A DNA stretch of 64,000 nucleotides, from assembly GCA_963573305.1 (NCBI GenBank), contig OY754336.1, forward strand, positions 13,366,699 to 13,430,698, written 5' to 3'. Below are positions 23,891 to 35,855 of the stretch, piece by piece. The stretch's first letter is position 1, and every line of letters starts with the position of its first letter. The DNA is from Pyrrhosoma nymphula. Its lineage: Eukaryota; Arthropoda; Insecta; Odonata; Coenagrionidae. Made by a program: the position numbers and the translations under genes. The notes beneath the pieces are model-generated. The model was given only the letters and a program-made list of their open reading frames with translations, did no database searches and was not told where the DNA came from.

Positions 23891-24730
23891 AGGTGGGTCA
23901 TAGGCGGCGAGGGCATAGGCCAGCTTGGCAACGAAAGATGCCTCTACACACTTGGTACTCTTACTATAATTAATATATACAATTTTCAAATTATATTTCA
24001 TTGGGCCTTCTAATTAATTTCTTATTTTTTTTTCCTTTTTTAATTGTCAAACACCTGTATCTTTTATTTTATTCCCTTCGGTGCTTTACTTTTTTCCGTA
24101 GGTGAAACCCTAGCGTTTCAATTCTGCTACTTTTGTAAATCATTTATGCTTTTCTTTTGCCTTGAGTGTTTTTTCTCTCTACTTACCCGCTTTACTAATC
24201 ATTAAAAAAGTCTGTTTCGTTGATTCATTTTTCATGAAAGCCTCGACGGGTTACCCAATTTCACTGTGTAAATACCCAAGAATAGTCCGTTACATGATGA
24301 TTTGTTGATATTTACTTCATGCCTTGAATATACGAATTTCATCCTCCCATGTGCCCAAGACAAGTATGGAGTATAGGGACTAGTCATGCTATTTCTTTAG
24401 GTATTAAACCGCCTGTAAGGGTAAAGAAAGGGTTTTATACGTATAACCTTTGAATATATTGTGGCAATGACTTTGAGTACGTTGGTTTGTGAGCCTCAGG
24501 GCTAAGTACTGGGACTATGGCGATGTTTACCGTTATCGCCGTTAGTTTTATGCAGACGTTTGCGCAAACGTTGGTTAGCTATCTAATTTTTCGACTCTCT
24601 TTTTAACCGTATATCTCTAGCATAGCGCTTATTGTAAGATAAGTTTTCTCTTGCCCTTGGTGACATAATGCTTTGATGTCCAGGTTAAGGGATGCAGTGC
24701 ACGCTGTTTCTCTCTCTTATCTTTTATGTG
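23891..24730 (-). pseudogene. Remnant of an E-type RR-2 cuticle gene (E')
   Basis: Paralogue of gene E in the left copy of the segmental duplication. Kept: first exon at 24655-24666, encoding MSPR exactly as in E, and about 35 bp of exon 2 at 23899-23933, which reads AKLAYALAAY against GKLAYATTAY in E. Lost: about 100 bp around the E stop codon and about 875 bp covering the signal peptide, repeats, the whole RR-2 domain and part of the intron. The donor is GCAAGAG where E has GTAAGAG, and a 2-bp loss turns the TATAAAAG box into CATAAAAG (24721-24728). No product can be made. Confidence 0.88.
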
Positions 24731-24734
24731 TGTT

Positions 24735-27700
24735 CGCCTCTTCGTAACCTCCATTTTATGCGTCATATTTACGTCAAATTCTTGTTCGTTATATCAATCG
24801 CTTTGATCTTATTTTATTCGATCTTTTGTGATATCAGTTGATGTTGTTTTTTATAGCTCATCCTACCAGTTTTCATATCCACTGACAAGATTCCTTTGCC
24901 CCGTCCTTCGAATGGACTTTTTTACCTTAGTGCGAGTATGTCATCAGCCATCAATCAGGTTTAAAAATACAGGTTGTACTCTTGTATTCATTTCAGAAGC
25001 AAGAAAAGAGGAGCCAATGTATATATATAAAAAAATTAAACTTCCGATATTTAGGTGGGATCGTGACCACCTTTCTCAGGGTAGAGTAGGTCAATTGTTC
25101 CATTGTGACGTTTGTACGATCTATTAAAACGTACGTATAAAAACGTATTCAATCCTTTTCGAACTGTATTATTCTTATATTTTTCTCTTTGGTCGTTTGT
25201 TTTTTTATTTGAAGTGTCTTGCTATAAAAACGTCCGATTTTGTAATTGGAGCTTAATGAAACCTTATTTTCTTAGCTTTATATTTGCTGAACATCACCTG
25301 AATCAATGAAACCTTATACAATACACATATTTACCTACCTAGCAAATGTACATTTGTAAAAAAAATGAATAAACTTATTAATTTCAAATGAAATAAAGTG
25401 AAAGGTCAATGCCATCAACTCATGTACTGGAAATATTTGTAAATTTTATTTTTAGATACTTACGTTATCTCTTGTTTAAATAAATTTAGTATTCTATTTT
25501 GAAAGTCTATTGTCCGTACGTCTAAGTTACTTGCTCAACACTTTTGCTCATTCGAAATCATTAGTGGGAGGCAGGATGTGTTTATTAATCTTCTTTTATG
25601 TGATTAAAACCCTAATGTTTCATGTATCACAGAAGGGCTAAGGTAGCATCGCACTAGATTGGGGACCGATACATAGATGCTGGATTGTTCATGCCTTTTC
25701 GTAGCCATACTTCTGAGGGCCAACCTTCAAGTCAGAGTAGCCATTTTCTCTCTAGCTTTCCCCTGGTGTGATTATTTATACCCTTTGATAGTCAAGATTA
25801 CAAATTTCTGCAGCACTAGGGTCGCGATTGGGCTGATTGTCTGCTGGCCGATAAAATTATGTTTGGAGAGCTCAATAGACGTGAACCGAACGTCGCATGC
25901 CTTATTATTTATGGAACACGATTCCAGGCTGAACAGACATGTATTTTTATCATTGCATTCGCTTTATATCGTTGCTTCTACCGGCAGTCTCCTTCTGTAT
26001 GCCTCATAGCTTGTTATGTCAATTTACATGCCTAGGTTACGCTGGGAGTTATTCGTATCTGAAGTTTTAGTAATAATATGGGTTTTCGTTTGTTAATATT
26101 ATAATAGCTTTATAAGTATAGTTTCGACGTTAGAAAATGAGGGACATAAAGGAATTTTTGGAAAATTACTTTATTATTCTCTTTTTCATATTTATTATTC
26201 ACCTGTCTGTTAAGGTAGTTTTATAAAAGTATTATCATTCTGCTTTTTCATCTCAATACGTCTCTCTTTGTAAATGTTTTCCCTCTGGGACTCAGCATAT
26301 CGCCTATTTCTCTTCATCTTCTCCTACATATCTATCCATTTCCTCCCTCTTCAGCACTCACCCAGCATCATTCCCTCAAGAGTGGTCTTCAATATTCCTC
26401 TGCCTCTTTTAATTACCTAGTTCGTACATTTGCTTTCCTTTCTATAATTATAAGTTATAATTTTCCCGAGCAAAATATGTTATGTTCATTTATGCATCTT
26501 AAAACAAACAGTTCGTCAGTTAAGTTTCGGTAATAATATTTATAATGATTTAAAATTTTCCCTGGCTATATTTTTCTGATAATAGTTGTTACTTTTATCG
26601 TAGTATGTCTAAATGCACTTAAATCTATTTGTTTCCAAAGTATTCGAAATCATAATGGTGATTTTCCGCTTGCTTAGCTATTCTTAGCACTGAGCGGTTT
26701 TTATTTTCGACCCAACGAAGTATTTTTCAATTTGTTTTATGGCCGTTAATTTTCTCATTATATTTTAGCTTTTATTTTTTCCAGCTTGTGTCTTCGTTAT
26801 GGTGAAGAATTTTCTAAAATTTATAAAGCGTTTTTTTATGTTTCGTATTCAGAACCTTATTATTGGCTTGATAATAGGCCCAGTATATTATTTAATTTTT
26901 TGGGCCCTCAGTTTAATTTTTACTGCCCATTGTCGATATCTAGTTATAGTAATGCTTTCCAAAACTGTCCACAGCAAGTTAGCATTTCCATTATTTATTT
27001 GTATACATAGCTTGCACCAATGAAAGAATTCTATATTTACTGATGACTTCCAATACTCGGTATTTCCTATGTAAATAATTTAATGGCACCAGATTATTCA
27101 CCATTATCATTTTAATTGACCACATTCTCATATAACCAACCAGCCTATGGGATAATAAGGGAAAAACTTCAGTTTATCATGCATTTTACTCAATTCTGAC
27201 CAATCATACAACACTGAACACCGTGCGTGTTACTGTGATACCAATACCAAGCCCTGTTTTGGTTTCATAATCTTGAATGAGTCCCCCTCTCTTTTGCGTG
27301 TGCACCAGAACTGCTTAATTTCTTCCTCGTGACCACCGTTTACGAATCTTATTTTCTCTCCTCGGCCACTTTCCCACCGCCTTACGTTAATAATTCCTCC
27401 CTATTATCATAATGAGGCTCCAGTTCCAGTTGAAAGTGGCATTTAGGCTGAACGATTCCATGTTATTACCTACCTGTAATGACAGTTTATTACAAAATAC
27501 ACATATTTATCGCCAGATTCCATCTTTGAATTTAGTTATTAAAACTCAAGGGTAACATTTGGACACCTGTATACAAGACGAAATATTGCAAAGGATTATA
27601 AAGATCCATACAAAGGTGTAATATTGAGAGAGAGAGAGTGTCGTATATGTTTCAGCGATATTTTATGCTACTGGCTTAAACTCAGAATGATACACAGGCA

Positions 27701-27860
27701 GTCCGAAATCAACCCAAGAAGTAACACGAAGAAAGTGTTTTTGCGTCAAAAACGAATGTATTCTTATACGTTATACGATGAAGAATGATATGGATTATTT
27801 ATTAGTCAGGTCTCATTGGGTAATTAGAATGAAGTGGTTTTATAAGTGGATACTTTCTTT
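24735..27860. other. Upstream flank within left duplication copy, no gene seen
   Basis: AT-rich sequence collinear with 45305-49780 of the right copy. Open frames here (for example 25677-26009) are not conserved as frames in the other copy, arguing against coding. Confidence 0.6.
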
Positions 27861-27861
27861 G

Positions 27862-27960
27862 TTTATATGATTACTCAGAGATTCTGCCAGATTTGAAATG
27901 CTTAGATGATGACTCAGAAATTCTGGCAGATATAAAATATGTGTGGACCCAAGTTTGGCT
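27862..27960 (+). repeat. Two-unit coding-like tandem repeat next to SINE
   Basis: About 40-nt units that read ILPDLKCLDD and DSEILADIKYVWTQV on the plus strand. The right copy (51367-51467) has the same pattern: DDDSEILADIKSLDDNSEILADLKDVWTQV. Probably a fragment of a transposon protein; family not recognised. Confidence 0.5.
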
Positions 27961-27989
27961 AAATGCAACTTGAAAATTGTCAACTTTAA

Positions 27990-28195
27990 GCCGGCTCTGA
28001 TAGAACTTCTCGCTTGCCAATCCGAGGGTCGCGGGTTCGAGTCCCGCCTGGGTCGGTTTTTCACATTACCAGGGCATAGGTGCAGTCTGTGCAGTTATGT
28101 TGGTTTGGCCCCTGTGAAACCTGATGACAGACCAGTGGCAATCGGGATCGCAGGGGCATGCGGACCACCAGAATCGCCCGAGAGCAAACAAAAAA
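27990..28195 (+). mobile_element. tRNA-derived SINE, Gly-type family (left copy)
   Basis: tRNA-like head with AGAACTTCTCGCTTGCCA and B box GGTTCGAGTCC at 28034-28044, followed by a body with GGTTTGGCCCCTGTGAAACC, CTGATGACAGACCA and GGACCACCAGAA. The right-copy counterpart is 51496-51715, so the insertion predates the segmental duplication. Confidence 0.75.
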
Positions 28196-28319
28196 TTAAT
28201 TATCGTCAGCACTCATGCGAAGATTTATTTTGCGGTATCTCCCCACTCCGCCCTCATACCGGCCATTCGTTCTTATTTTCACGCAATTGCGTTAAATTCA
28301 CAGTGAAAAATATAACCTC

Positions 28320-28794
28320 ATAAAAACAAAGTTTTTATTATACTCCCTTAATTTTCATATGCATTACGTCACGTTTTAATGTATCATATTCTTAGTCATT
28401 TTATTATATATTTATTTCAATGCTTTATGGTATCTTTGCCATTAAATATAGTATTATCACAATGCTAATAAATTTAATTTGTGAAATGAAATCATTCTAT
28501 CTTCACTGATAATTCAAATTATTCAGACATTCGAGAACCATTTGGAACATTAGTAATTCGATATATGACATTTAGATTCATAGTTGCGCATTCAATAGCG
28601 ATAATCACAGTTGTTAGGTGACCACGGTCTATTTCCCACATCGTTCAAGGGCTAAGTACTAGCTTTGATCGCCGTATTTAATGAATAATTAGCGTGTGAA
28701 ATATTGCAAAAAAATTTAGATGGTAGTGCGATGATGAAAACAAAATTTCTAAAGATGTAAGTGAAAACGGCTTTGAAAAAAAGAAGAAAAATAA
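28320..28794. other. Left-copy-specific AT-rich stretch
   Basis: Not alignable to the right copy, where 51840-52755 holds different material including a LINE fragment. No feature recognised. Confidence 0.45.
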
Positions 28795-28863
28795 TTTCTC
28801 TAGCAGGGAATCGAACACCACACCTTCAGCTCCACAGTCCACTACTTTACCCCTGGGCTGGGA
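28795..28863 (-). mobile_element. tRNA-like SINE head fragment
   Basis: On the minus strand: CAGCCCAGGGGTAAAGTAG (A box region) and GTGTTCGATTCCCTGCTAG (B box). About tRNA length, but the ends do not form a clean acceptor stem. It is absent from the right copy at the matching point (about 52768). Confidence 0.45.
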
Positions 28864-28864
28864 A

Positions 28865-30630
28865 AAAATGTATTTTGATGGCAGTGTCTTTTCTCAGGTA
28901 TTCTCTTAAGCGTAAAGAACTTGTTGAAGTGAAGCTTGAATGATAAACCTAACTCATGCTATGAATAGAAGGCATGTCTTGAGGAATAAATCAGTCAATA
29001 GATATTGTAGATTGAAACATCGGTTAAAAGGCTATCATGTAAAATATGCTTCATTACAAGAGTTTCTGTTAAGGATATAGACGATGATCTAAAAGGCAAA
29101 GATATAAAGGAGTAGATAGTTTGAGAGTAATGAGTGTGCTGTGGAAACCATTTGCGATTGCCGCGGAAGAGACTAAACAAACTAGGAATATTACCAGCAT
29201 TAATAATCGTGTAAATTGGAACGATGAATGCATTTTGATAATAATGATCGATGCATTGTGTAGAAGCAAGGTGTGGGAGAAATTAAAAAAAGAGCCTCTT
29301 CTACTTGCTATTACCATACTGTCTCTAATCAGTTGTTAAGTTTATTTTGCCCTTCTCAAATTGCATGTTAGCCCAAGGAATATATTTACCAATAGTAACC
29401 ATTAGTTACGAACAAATGCCGCGTATTTTTAAGGTTATCCATATTTTCTTATATTTTTCTACATTGATCACTGTAGGCCGCATATGGCCGCAAAAGTTAC
29501 CTGAAGCTTACCGAAAGCTACATTAGCTTATTGATATTCAGACTTCGTGTTCTCCTTCGTCAACTCTCATACTTCCTTTCTAGTTTTAGTCATTATCCAT
29601 TGAATATTCCTTACTTGCGCAATTACTTATCTATCGTTTACAGTGAGGCTTGTTAAGTTGGCGTATGATTTTCGGGAAGAGCGAAAGCATAGCATATTAA
29701 TGAAATTTCATTTTTTTTTCAGGTAAGGCAAGAATTATCTAAATTTTTCGAGTGCGCTTAACCTGAAAGGTGAGTCTAGATCCAGTTAATTTTGAACCAG
29801 TGTAGTCTTATTCAGTTAACGCTTTCTCTCACGTGGAATTTAGTTCTGGAAGATCCATCATTTGAATTTATATTTTATCATGGTGTTTCAATTACCATCC
29901 TCCACATTTAAATCTGAATGCAATTATTTTACGAATAAGTCTTGCTGGAAAGCTTCCAAGATGGTTTTTTTCATCAATTCCCTCTTTGGCAATATCAAAC
30001 CTCAGAACTGTTGAATGTGACTATCCGTAAATTTAAAAAGCCATTGTAATGCCTAGGAATTATTGTTTACTTTTTGTTATTTCATGAAATTAATATGTGG
30101 ATGCAATAAATCGAAGTCGTAAAAAGATTTTGCTAACTTAATCTGGAGTAAAACTTCTAAACTACAACACTTTAAAAATTAAAACCTTCTTAGACATTTA
30201 TATATTTTGCACTTTAAAATTTCTTTTAAGATTTGCTGTGCGGAAATAGCTCATTTGGACCTATCATTAATATAAAATATTGTAATGAACTTCTGCGTCA
30301 TATGTTAATGCAAGACTTATGCTTATAACGGCATGAAGTAGAATTGAAGAATGAGAACTAATAATCTTTCCTCTTCGGTAACGAATAATATAATGTAGGC
30401 ATGAATGAAGATATTCAAGCCTGCCGTAAGGTTTTTTGGGGAAGGTTTTAATGTCTTCATTCGTGGCATAGAACGGCATAAGTGCCAGTACCTATAGGAT
30501 TTTAAGGCATGGGTTATGGCTTCCTCGAAGTCCATTGCTCCCTTGCGTGGCTATATTTGATGGACGGCAAGGGCTTAACACCCATTGCTATTGTACACTC
30601 CTAAATTGCCATGGGAACTAGGAAGACATG
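28865..30630. other. Duplicated flank, no gene seen
   Basis: Collinear with about 52770-54420. No coding signal; the short frames at 29069-29339 are not preserved in the other copy. Confidence 0.6.
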
Positions 30631-30631
30631 G

Positions 30632-30745
30632 TAGCGTGGCGTATGTGTATTGGCCGTACAAGGCAAAGGTCCATGGTTCGTTGCCCGGTCCAGGCCGAAT
30701 TTTTCATGTGTTAATTTCTCCGTTATAATTTAGGCAATTATTTTT
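30632..30745 (+). mobile_element. tRNA-derived SINE fragment (left copy)
   Basis: TAGCGTGGCGTATG (A box-like) and GGTTCGTTGCC (B box, 30675-30685), then CCGGTCCAGGCCGAATTTTT. The right copy keeps only the second half (54420-54495, B box GGTTCGATTCC), so it was inserted before the duplication and cut down later on the right. Confidence 0.55.
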
Positions 30746-30909
30746 GCGAAGCATCTATTATTCTTGTATTCCTTGCATCGTTGGATGATGAGGGCGAAGG
30801 GTAGGCTTTTACCGCAGGCACTGATTAGTTAGTGATTTTGTCATGAATGTAAACATCCATTGTGTTTTTAGTGCTCATGTTTTTTACTCGGTTCTATTCC
30901 AAGCATGTC

Positions 30910-31456
30910 ATAAAAAATCTCCAATGGCCGTTATAATAAATTGAAACCACTCGACAAAATTACACAACAGTTGCTGTGCTGGTTTGCGGGGAAAAGGCGC
31001 AATTCCACTCCAGTGACCAACCACAACCTCTCGCCCAGAAAACCTTTCTGTGGTGGTTTTCGGGAATGTTACTTCCTCGCCAGTGACAACCACAGAGAGA
31101 CACACTCAAAAACGCTCAGGAAATCATGCAGGAGTGCTTTTGAGTGTTTGTGGCAATAACCCAAGCATCCTTAGCTGGGTCCCATCAGCCCTAATGAAGG
31201 ATCCCTATTTGGGTTGAGTGTGTGTGCCTGTGACTGTCACTGGCAAGGAAGTAACATTCCCTTAAACCACCACAGAATGGTTTACTGGTTGAGAGGTTGT
31301 GGTTGGTCGCTGCCATGGAATTGCCCTTTTTCCCGCAAACCAACACAGCAATTGTGGTGTAATTTTGATGAGTGTTGCCAATTTATTATAACGGCCATTG
31401 GAGATTTTTATAACTTGTTACATTAAGAGGCAGTAGAGCTCAAGTTCCCTAAATTT
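30910..31456. mobile_element. Foldback element with 13-bp target duplication
   Basis: Arms of roughly 190 nt run inward from CTCCAATGGCCGTTATAATA and its mirror AACGGCCATTGGAGA. They include ACCAACCACAACCTCTCG and GGGAATGTTACTTCC and their complements. The right end adds a non-mirrored tail of about 35 nt (TTAAGAGGCAGTAGAGCTCA). TTCCAAGCATGTC occurs at 30897-30909 and again at 31457-31469; the right duplication copy has a single, slightly diverged version (CCAAGCATGT near 54658), confirming an insertion. No protein is encoded. A related copy is at 47320-47979. Confidence 0.85.
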
Positions 31457-31469
31457 TTCCAAGCATGTC

Positions 31470-32070
31470 GTTTTTTTCAGAAATGCCTATTTTCACAAGA
31501 TAGAGATTTCGATGATGCCAAAAATGTTGGTGAAGAGTTAATAATTTATGAACAGATATTCTTATTATAAATTGCCACGTAAATGCCTGATTATTTTCAT
31601 ATTGAATCATCTATTGCAGAATGTTGGGGTTTATTACTCAAGGGTTGGAGTAGTTGGTCATTTTTTCGTTGTAATAATAAATGTTTTAAAGTGCTATGCA
31701 AACTCAGTGACTTGGTCCACGGTACGTAAGTCGTGTACATGCTAGAAATATTTCATTTGCTTTCAATTTAACCTTTCATCAATGAACTCCGATACACTCC
31801 CATGTTTTACATGCTTTACATTACATGAACTTTTGTACAGGTTTTGTTCAACTAAAGAACTGCATAAAGGTGATATCACCAAAAGATCACCGTGCATCTC
31901 AGGGTAAAGTCACGAAAAACAGAATTTCTTTAACAAGAAGAAATGTAACCCTCTGATGGAGGTATATTTATATTCTTTCAATCTAGAACAAATGCAATAT
32001 CCTTGGAAAAACCCAGGTTGTGTAAATGGAGTTTGAATTCAATAATTAACCCAAGTTAAAGTTGAGATGT
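31470..32070. other. 3' flank of gene D, no gene seen
   Basis: Collinear with 54665-55265 of the right copy. Similarity rises steeply toward the gene. Confidence 0.6.
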
Positions 32071-32074
32071 ATGA

Positions 32075-32080
32075 TTTATT
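32075..32080 (-). terminator. Poly(A) signal of gene D
   Basis: AATAAA on the minus strand, about 85 nt past the stop, in a context nearly identical to gene F. Confidence 0.75.
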
Positions 32081-32163
32081 CACATAAATAAATTGACATA
32101 ATAATTTAGATGGTCATGGCTAGGATTGACTGGGTCATGGGTCTAAGGTCAAGGGAAGTGAAT

Positions 32164-33589
32164 TCAGTAGATGATCTTCTGGTGAATAGGAGCAGCGGCG
32201 TAGGTAAGGGGAGCGTGGTGGAGGCCATAAGTGGAGGTGGTATAGGACAGTTTGGCCACGGGAGCTGCGTGGTAGGCCACGGGAGCTGCGTGGTAAGCCA
32301 CGGGGGCGGCGTGGTAGGCGAGGGGAGAGGCTTGGTAGAAGGCGGGGGCGGCGAAAGCCTTGACTACGGGCTTGGCGGGCTTCGGAGCGGGGGCCTCTTC
32401 CTTGGCGGGCTCTGGGGCCTTAGCCTTAGGGGCTGGGATGACGACACTGGAGGGCTCCATGTTGACGACGGCGTTGAATCCGTTGACATCGTCAGCAGTG
32501 TACTCGACGGTGCGCTTCACGCCATCAGGGTCCACGACGGAGTAGCTGCCCTTGACGACTCCGTTCTCCAGGCTCTGGGTCTGTGTCTTGGTGTCACCGG
32601 TCTCGGCGTCGCTGACATCATAGGAGAAGTTGTAAGATGGGTTGGGGTCGACCTCTTCGTCCTCAGCGGCGGGTGCTGGTGCGGGAGTGGTGGTGGTGGC
32701 TGGTGCTTCGGCGACCTTAGCCACGGCCAGGGGAGCGTGGTAGGCCAGGGGTGCGTGGTAGGCGAGGGGTGAGTGGTAGGCAAGGGGGGCACGGTAGTAT
32801 GCAGGTGAGGCTACCCTGGTGACAGCTGGTGCAATGACGTGGCTGTTGGTGGCACTGTAGACTCCAGATTGGAGGAATCCAGCGTTGGCGACGGCCACGA
32901 GGGCGGCGAGGACGAAGAACTGGAGATTGACAGAAATATTCCATATACTTAATCTATTATGGTTGTATTCCTTTTTGTACACCATGACTGAGCCAATCTA
33001 TGCATGTTCATTGGTTTTTCTGTAAATCTAGTGTTAAAATCCAATTTTTATGGGTGACTGACTTTGAAACTGCTGATTACCAGTTTTATGAGTTGTCACT
33101 TTTGCCAGTAATGCGATAAACCCCTTTTATTCTGGTTTTACTTAGAATATACGAATGTGGTTTTTTAGGACTTTTGACTAAGTTATTTCATTAAGGTTAA
33201 ATAACGCAATTTGATCAATAAAATGGATTGAAAGCTTATAATTCTTTGAATATATGTGTATCAATTCACTATAAATTTTAGAACGATTCTTCTACTCTGT
33301 ATTCGAAATTTTTTTCTGTTCTTAGCCATAATGCTATTGAAAGAATGATTATATTTTTACTATTTCTAATTCCGGGAATGATCTCACTTACTAAGAATAG
33401 ATTTAGTAATTTTTCATTGGAGTAAGTTTAGTGTGTGTTTCCGTAGGCAGTATGTAACTCCGTGCTCTCTGAAGGGACTAGAAACGCCTTTGATTTTATA
33501 TAGATTAATAAGTCTAGTAAGGTATTCTATGAAGTTTATTTTGGCACCAATGAACTTAATCTACTCCGAAGACGTACCTTGGCTGCCAT
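32164..33589 (-). CDS. RR-2 cuticular protein D, two exons, 255 aa
   Basis: Exon 1 at 33578-33589 (MAAK), donor GTACGT, intron 658 nt, acceptor CAATCTCCAG, exon 2 at 32919-32164. Signal peptide residues 1-18; RR-2 about residues 90-159 (EDEEVDPNPSYNFSYDV through NGFNAVVNMEP); TGA stop after HQKIIY. It is the positional partner of F in the other duplication copy and shares PKAKAPEPAKE and YAAAPIHQ with it. Its first part after the signal (FLQSGVYSAT, PAYYRAPLAYHS) matches B/C, while its tail repeats (AYHAAPVAYHAAPVAKL) match E. It has one fewer PA pair in the linker than B, C and F. A reading from 32985 runs through the intron and is not the true amino end. Confidence 0.95.
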
Positions 33590-33905
33590 GATGTTGTTTG
33601 TGTGCTTGTCGTGAGACGGCTATGTCTCTTCGTGATCGTCTGCCAGCTTATATATGTGCTCCTCTCGATTTTTTTCGAACTCCCCCGTATTCCCATTCCA
33701 CTGACTCCCGCACTCCAGGGTGTCCCTGATATATTTTTCGATGCCCTGGTGGATGATCTGTTTTAATGGGTTTAGTGTCCTCCCGAATTTGGATTCGCCC
33801 TGCCCAACTTTGACCTTGGTCGCGCCCTCCGTATCACATACTCCAATTTGTAACCTTTTGCTGCCAAAAAAGCTGACCATGAATCGAGTTCTAACAGGTC
33901 AGTCT
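33590..33905 (-). promoter_or_regulatory. Promoter of gene D
   Basis: TATATAAG on the minus strand at 33647-33654, about 60 nt upstream of the ATG. The block up to about 33905 matches the gene F promoter with roughly ten differences by eye. A SINE begins about 60 nt farther upstream in both copies. Confidence 0.78.
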
Positions 33906-33964
33906 TGTTAGAGGTTCGCGGAGAAAACTTGAAGCTCTCCGTTCTTTTTTTTTAATTGAGGACG

Positions 33965-34290
33965 TCGCGTCGTTTATCCAGTGGGTGGAGCGCGTGGCAA
34001 CTGAACGGATGGTCACTGGTTCAACTGCGGTTGACGCTTCCAAAAAAAATCTACTGTACTGTCTTTCCAAACTGAAAGCAGTTTTGGTAGAAAATGGGGA
34101 TGGCGAGGTGGAGTGCAGTTGAGGAAAATAGTTTGTATCCCGGCAGTGGCAGAGATTTTTCGGCGGAATCTCTATCCCTGCTCGAGTGCAATGTGGAGAG
34201 CATTTCATGCGTAGTACTCCGTCCGTAATCGGATGGGATGTTGAACTGTGGCGCTCTTCATGCCTTTCGTTTTTATGTGATTGATTGCTT
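33965..34290 (+). mobile_element. tRNA-derived SINE upstream of gene D
   Basis: A box-like GTGGGTGGAGCG and B box GGTTCAACTGC (34018-34028) head a body containing CCCGGCAGTGGCAG, AATCTCTATCCCTGC and, near its end, CCGTCCGTAATCGGATGGG, a small hairpin. The same element is at 57185-57545 upstream of gene F, so it predates the segmental duplication. Confidence 0.7.
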
Positions 34291-34334
34291 TTTTCTCCGT
34301 AGATGATAGCAATTTTTATTCGAAGATTAGGCAA

Positions 34335-35855
34335 TAAAAATTTAATATGCTCAAGTCCGTGGGTATTTAAATTTTAATTCGAAATTTTTAGATTAGATTT
34401 GGATGAAACTTCTCCTCTCTGATCACTTAAATTATATAGCTTTCTCAATACTTATTAAGTGGGATTTTAACTGTTACCTCCTTCATGAACTAAACATTTA
34501 TCCAAAATGCTTGTAGGAGTAAGAGGAATTACGAGTTAGACATTTTAGCCTTACCTATCGGTTGCAACTGCACTTTGAGGATAATCTTTACATCGTCTAT
34601 TTCTTTGATTGCACCAAGAGTTGGCTAATCCTGAAGCTGAGTTTTTGTAACCAATTCCCTTTCACCAGTAAATCATCCCTTACTATCCTTCCCACCGTTA
34701 TTAAATGCGTAAATGACCGCAGTTGTCGGTCTCCTCTCTTACCAGCACAGTATCCAACCTTCTTAAAAAAAGAAACATTGTATATTCAGCCTCTGCGATA
34801 TCGCTTGTGCGAGGACCGCCCAGAAAACTGTTGGTGGTTGAAAAACACTTAATAATAATATCAATAGGTAATACAAGACCATCAAGTTAATATTCAATCT
34901 TATTAATGTAATTAACCACTGAGTTACTTCTATTGGTATGGGATGCTTTAGCGAAACGAAAATAGTTCTATTTGAGGAGTTAAATGACAAAAATATTGTC
35001 TGATGTCTGTATCTTTATATAAAACGAACGGTTAACTGTAATAGGTTTAGTGCGAGTTAATCTCTACCCACACCTGCAAATTTAGCCAGAATAATGTCTT
35101 TTTAGTAGATCCTTCTTTCCGCTCGAATAGACTTGTTCAAGCGTTCATCTATTTCATTTATTTTACACCATCCTGAAAACAGTTTCAAATTCCCTTTACT
35201 TTTGGCATCTTAACAGGCAACAACTAGCAAACAAAGAACATGCTCTGGCCGTTGAAAATCCTACCTAGGTAGGTTGAGAGGCCGAAATGTTTTGATTGAT
35301 AGGCATAGGGCTGGGGTTCTTTTATTCAATGTGGGTATAACTCTTAGAATTTTTTCTGGCCTGAAGAGATAAATGTGCGATATGAAAGCTTTAGATGCCT
35401 CTGAAGCTGCGCCGCCAGGAGACATAACTGCATATCGTGATGTCAAAATTATAGTCCCGTGTTAGAAAACTAGAAGAACTTGGTCTTAGTGTTAAAATCT
35501 GAAAGACCAAATTTTGGACTGTTCGATATTGTGCCAAAATATTCACCCTTTTTCTGTTTTCTGTTTTTTTTTCCTACGTTCTATCAAATAAAAAAAGAAA
35601 AATATATGTATTTGAATTTAATTGTTTAAATTGAATTTAATGTTACTTTGTTTTCTGAAGTTCAAATATAGTTTTTTATCCACCTTTTTACAATCGATTG
35701 TTATGTAGTCATTAGCGACTAATATGCGTGAAACTGTATATTTACTCTTGAACAAGTGTCATGCAGTTTAGTCAAATTTCAGGCAGTTAAGTCAATCAAC
35801 GTTGTTTATCCCAATTTGAATTTCTTTTCAACTAAGTCAATAGATTGAGTTTAAA
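34335..35855. other. Duplicated flank, no gene seen
   Basis: Collinear with about 57900-59465. AT-rich; open frames differ between copies. Confidence 0.6.

Larger units (their letters stand above)
23769..35855. repeat. Segmental duplication, left copy (12.1 kb; pairs with 43441-59465)
   Basis: Collinear similarity with the right copy starts near GTGTCCAGTT at 23769/43441 and ends after TAGTCAATCAACG near 35800/59395. The order is the same in both: E-type gene, long AT-rich flank, Gly-type SINE, flank, D/F-type gene, SINE, flank. The left copy lost the body of its E-type gene and gained a foldback element at 30910-31456. Confidence 0.9.

Noticed and set aside
25677..26009. 110-codon frame in the left duplication copy
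   Set aside because: The aligned part of the right copy (about 46560-46900) has indels that break the frame.
27840..28064. Frame encoding an RDSNPRPSDWQAR-type peptide
   Set aside because: This peptide is the usual conceptual translation of a tRNA-derived SINE head (complement of the B box); not a protein gene.
28000..28072. Possible tRNA genes at the Gly-type heads and at 60972-61026
   Set aside because: A and B boxes are good but acceptor and anticodon stems do not close; bodies continue as SINEs.
32920..32985. Amino-terminal extension of protein D starting at 32985
   Set aside because: It reads through the intron; a good acceptor (CAATCTCCAG) lies at the FFVLAAL boundary and a matching MAAK exon with donor lies at 33578-33589.
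33891..34334. 147-codon minus-strand frame upstream of gene D, and its relative at 57232-57630
   Set aside because: Both lie over the antisense of a SINE; the frames are not conserved between the duplicates.
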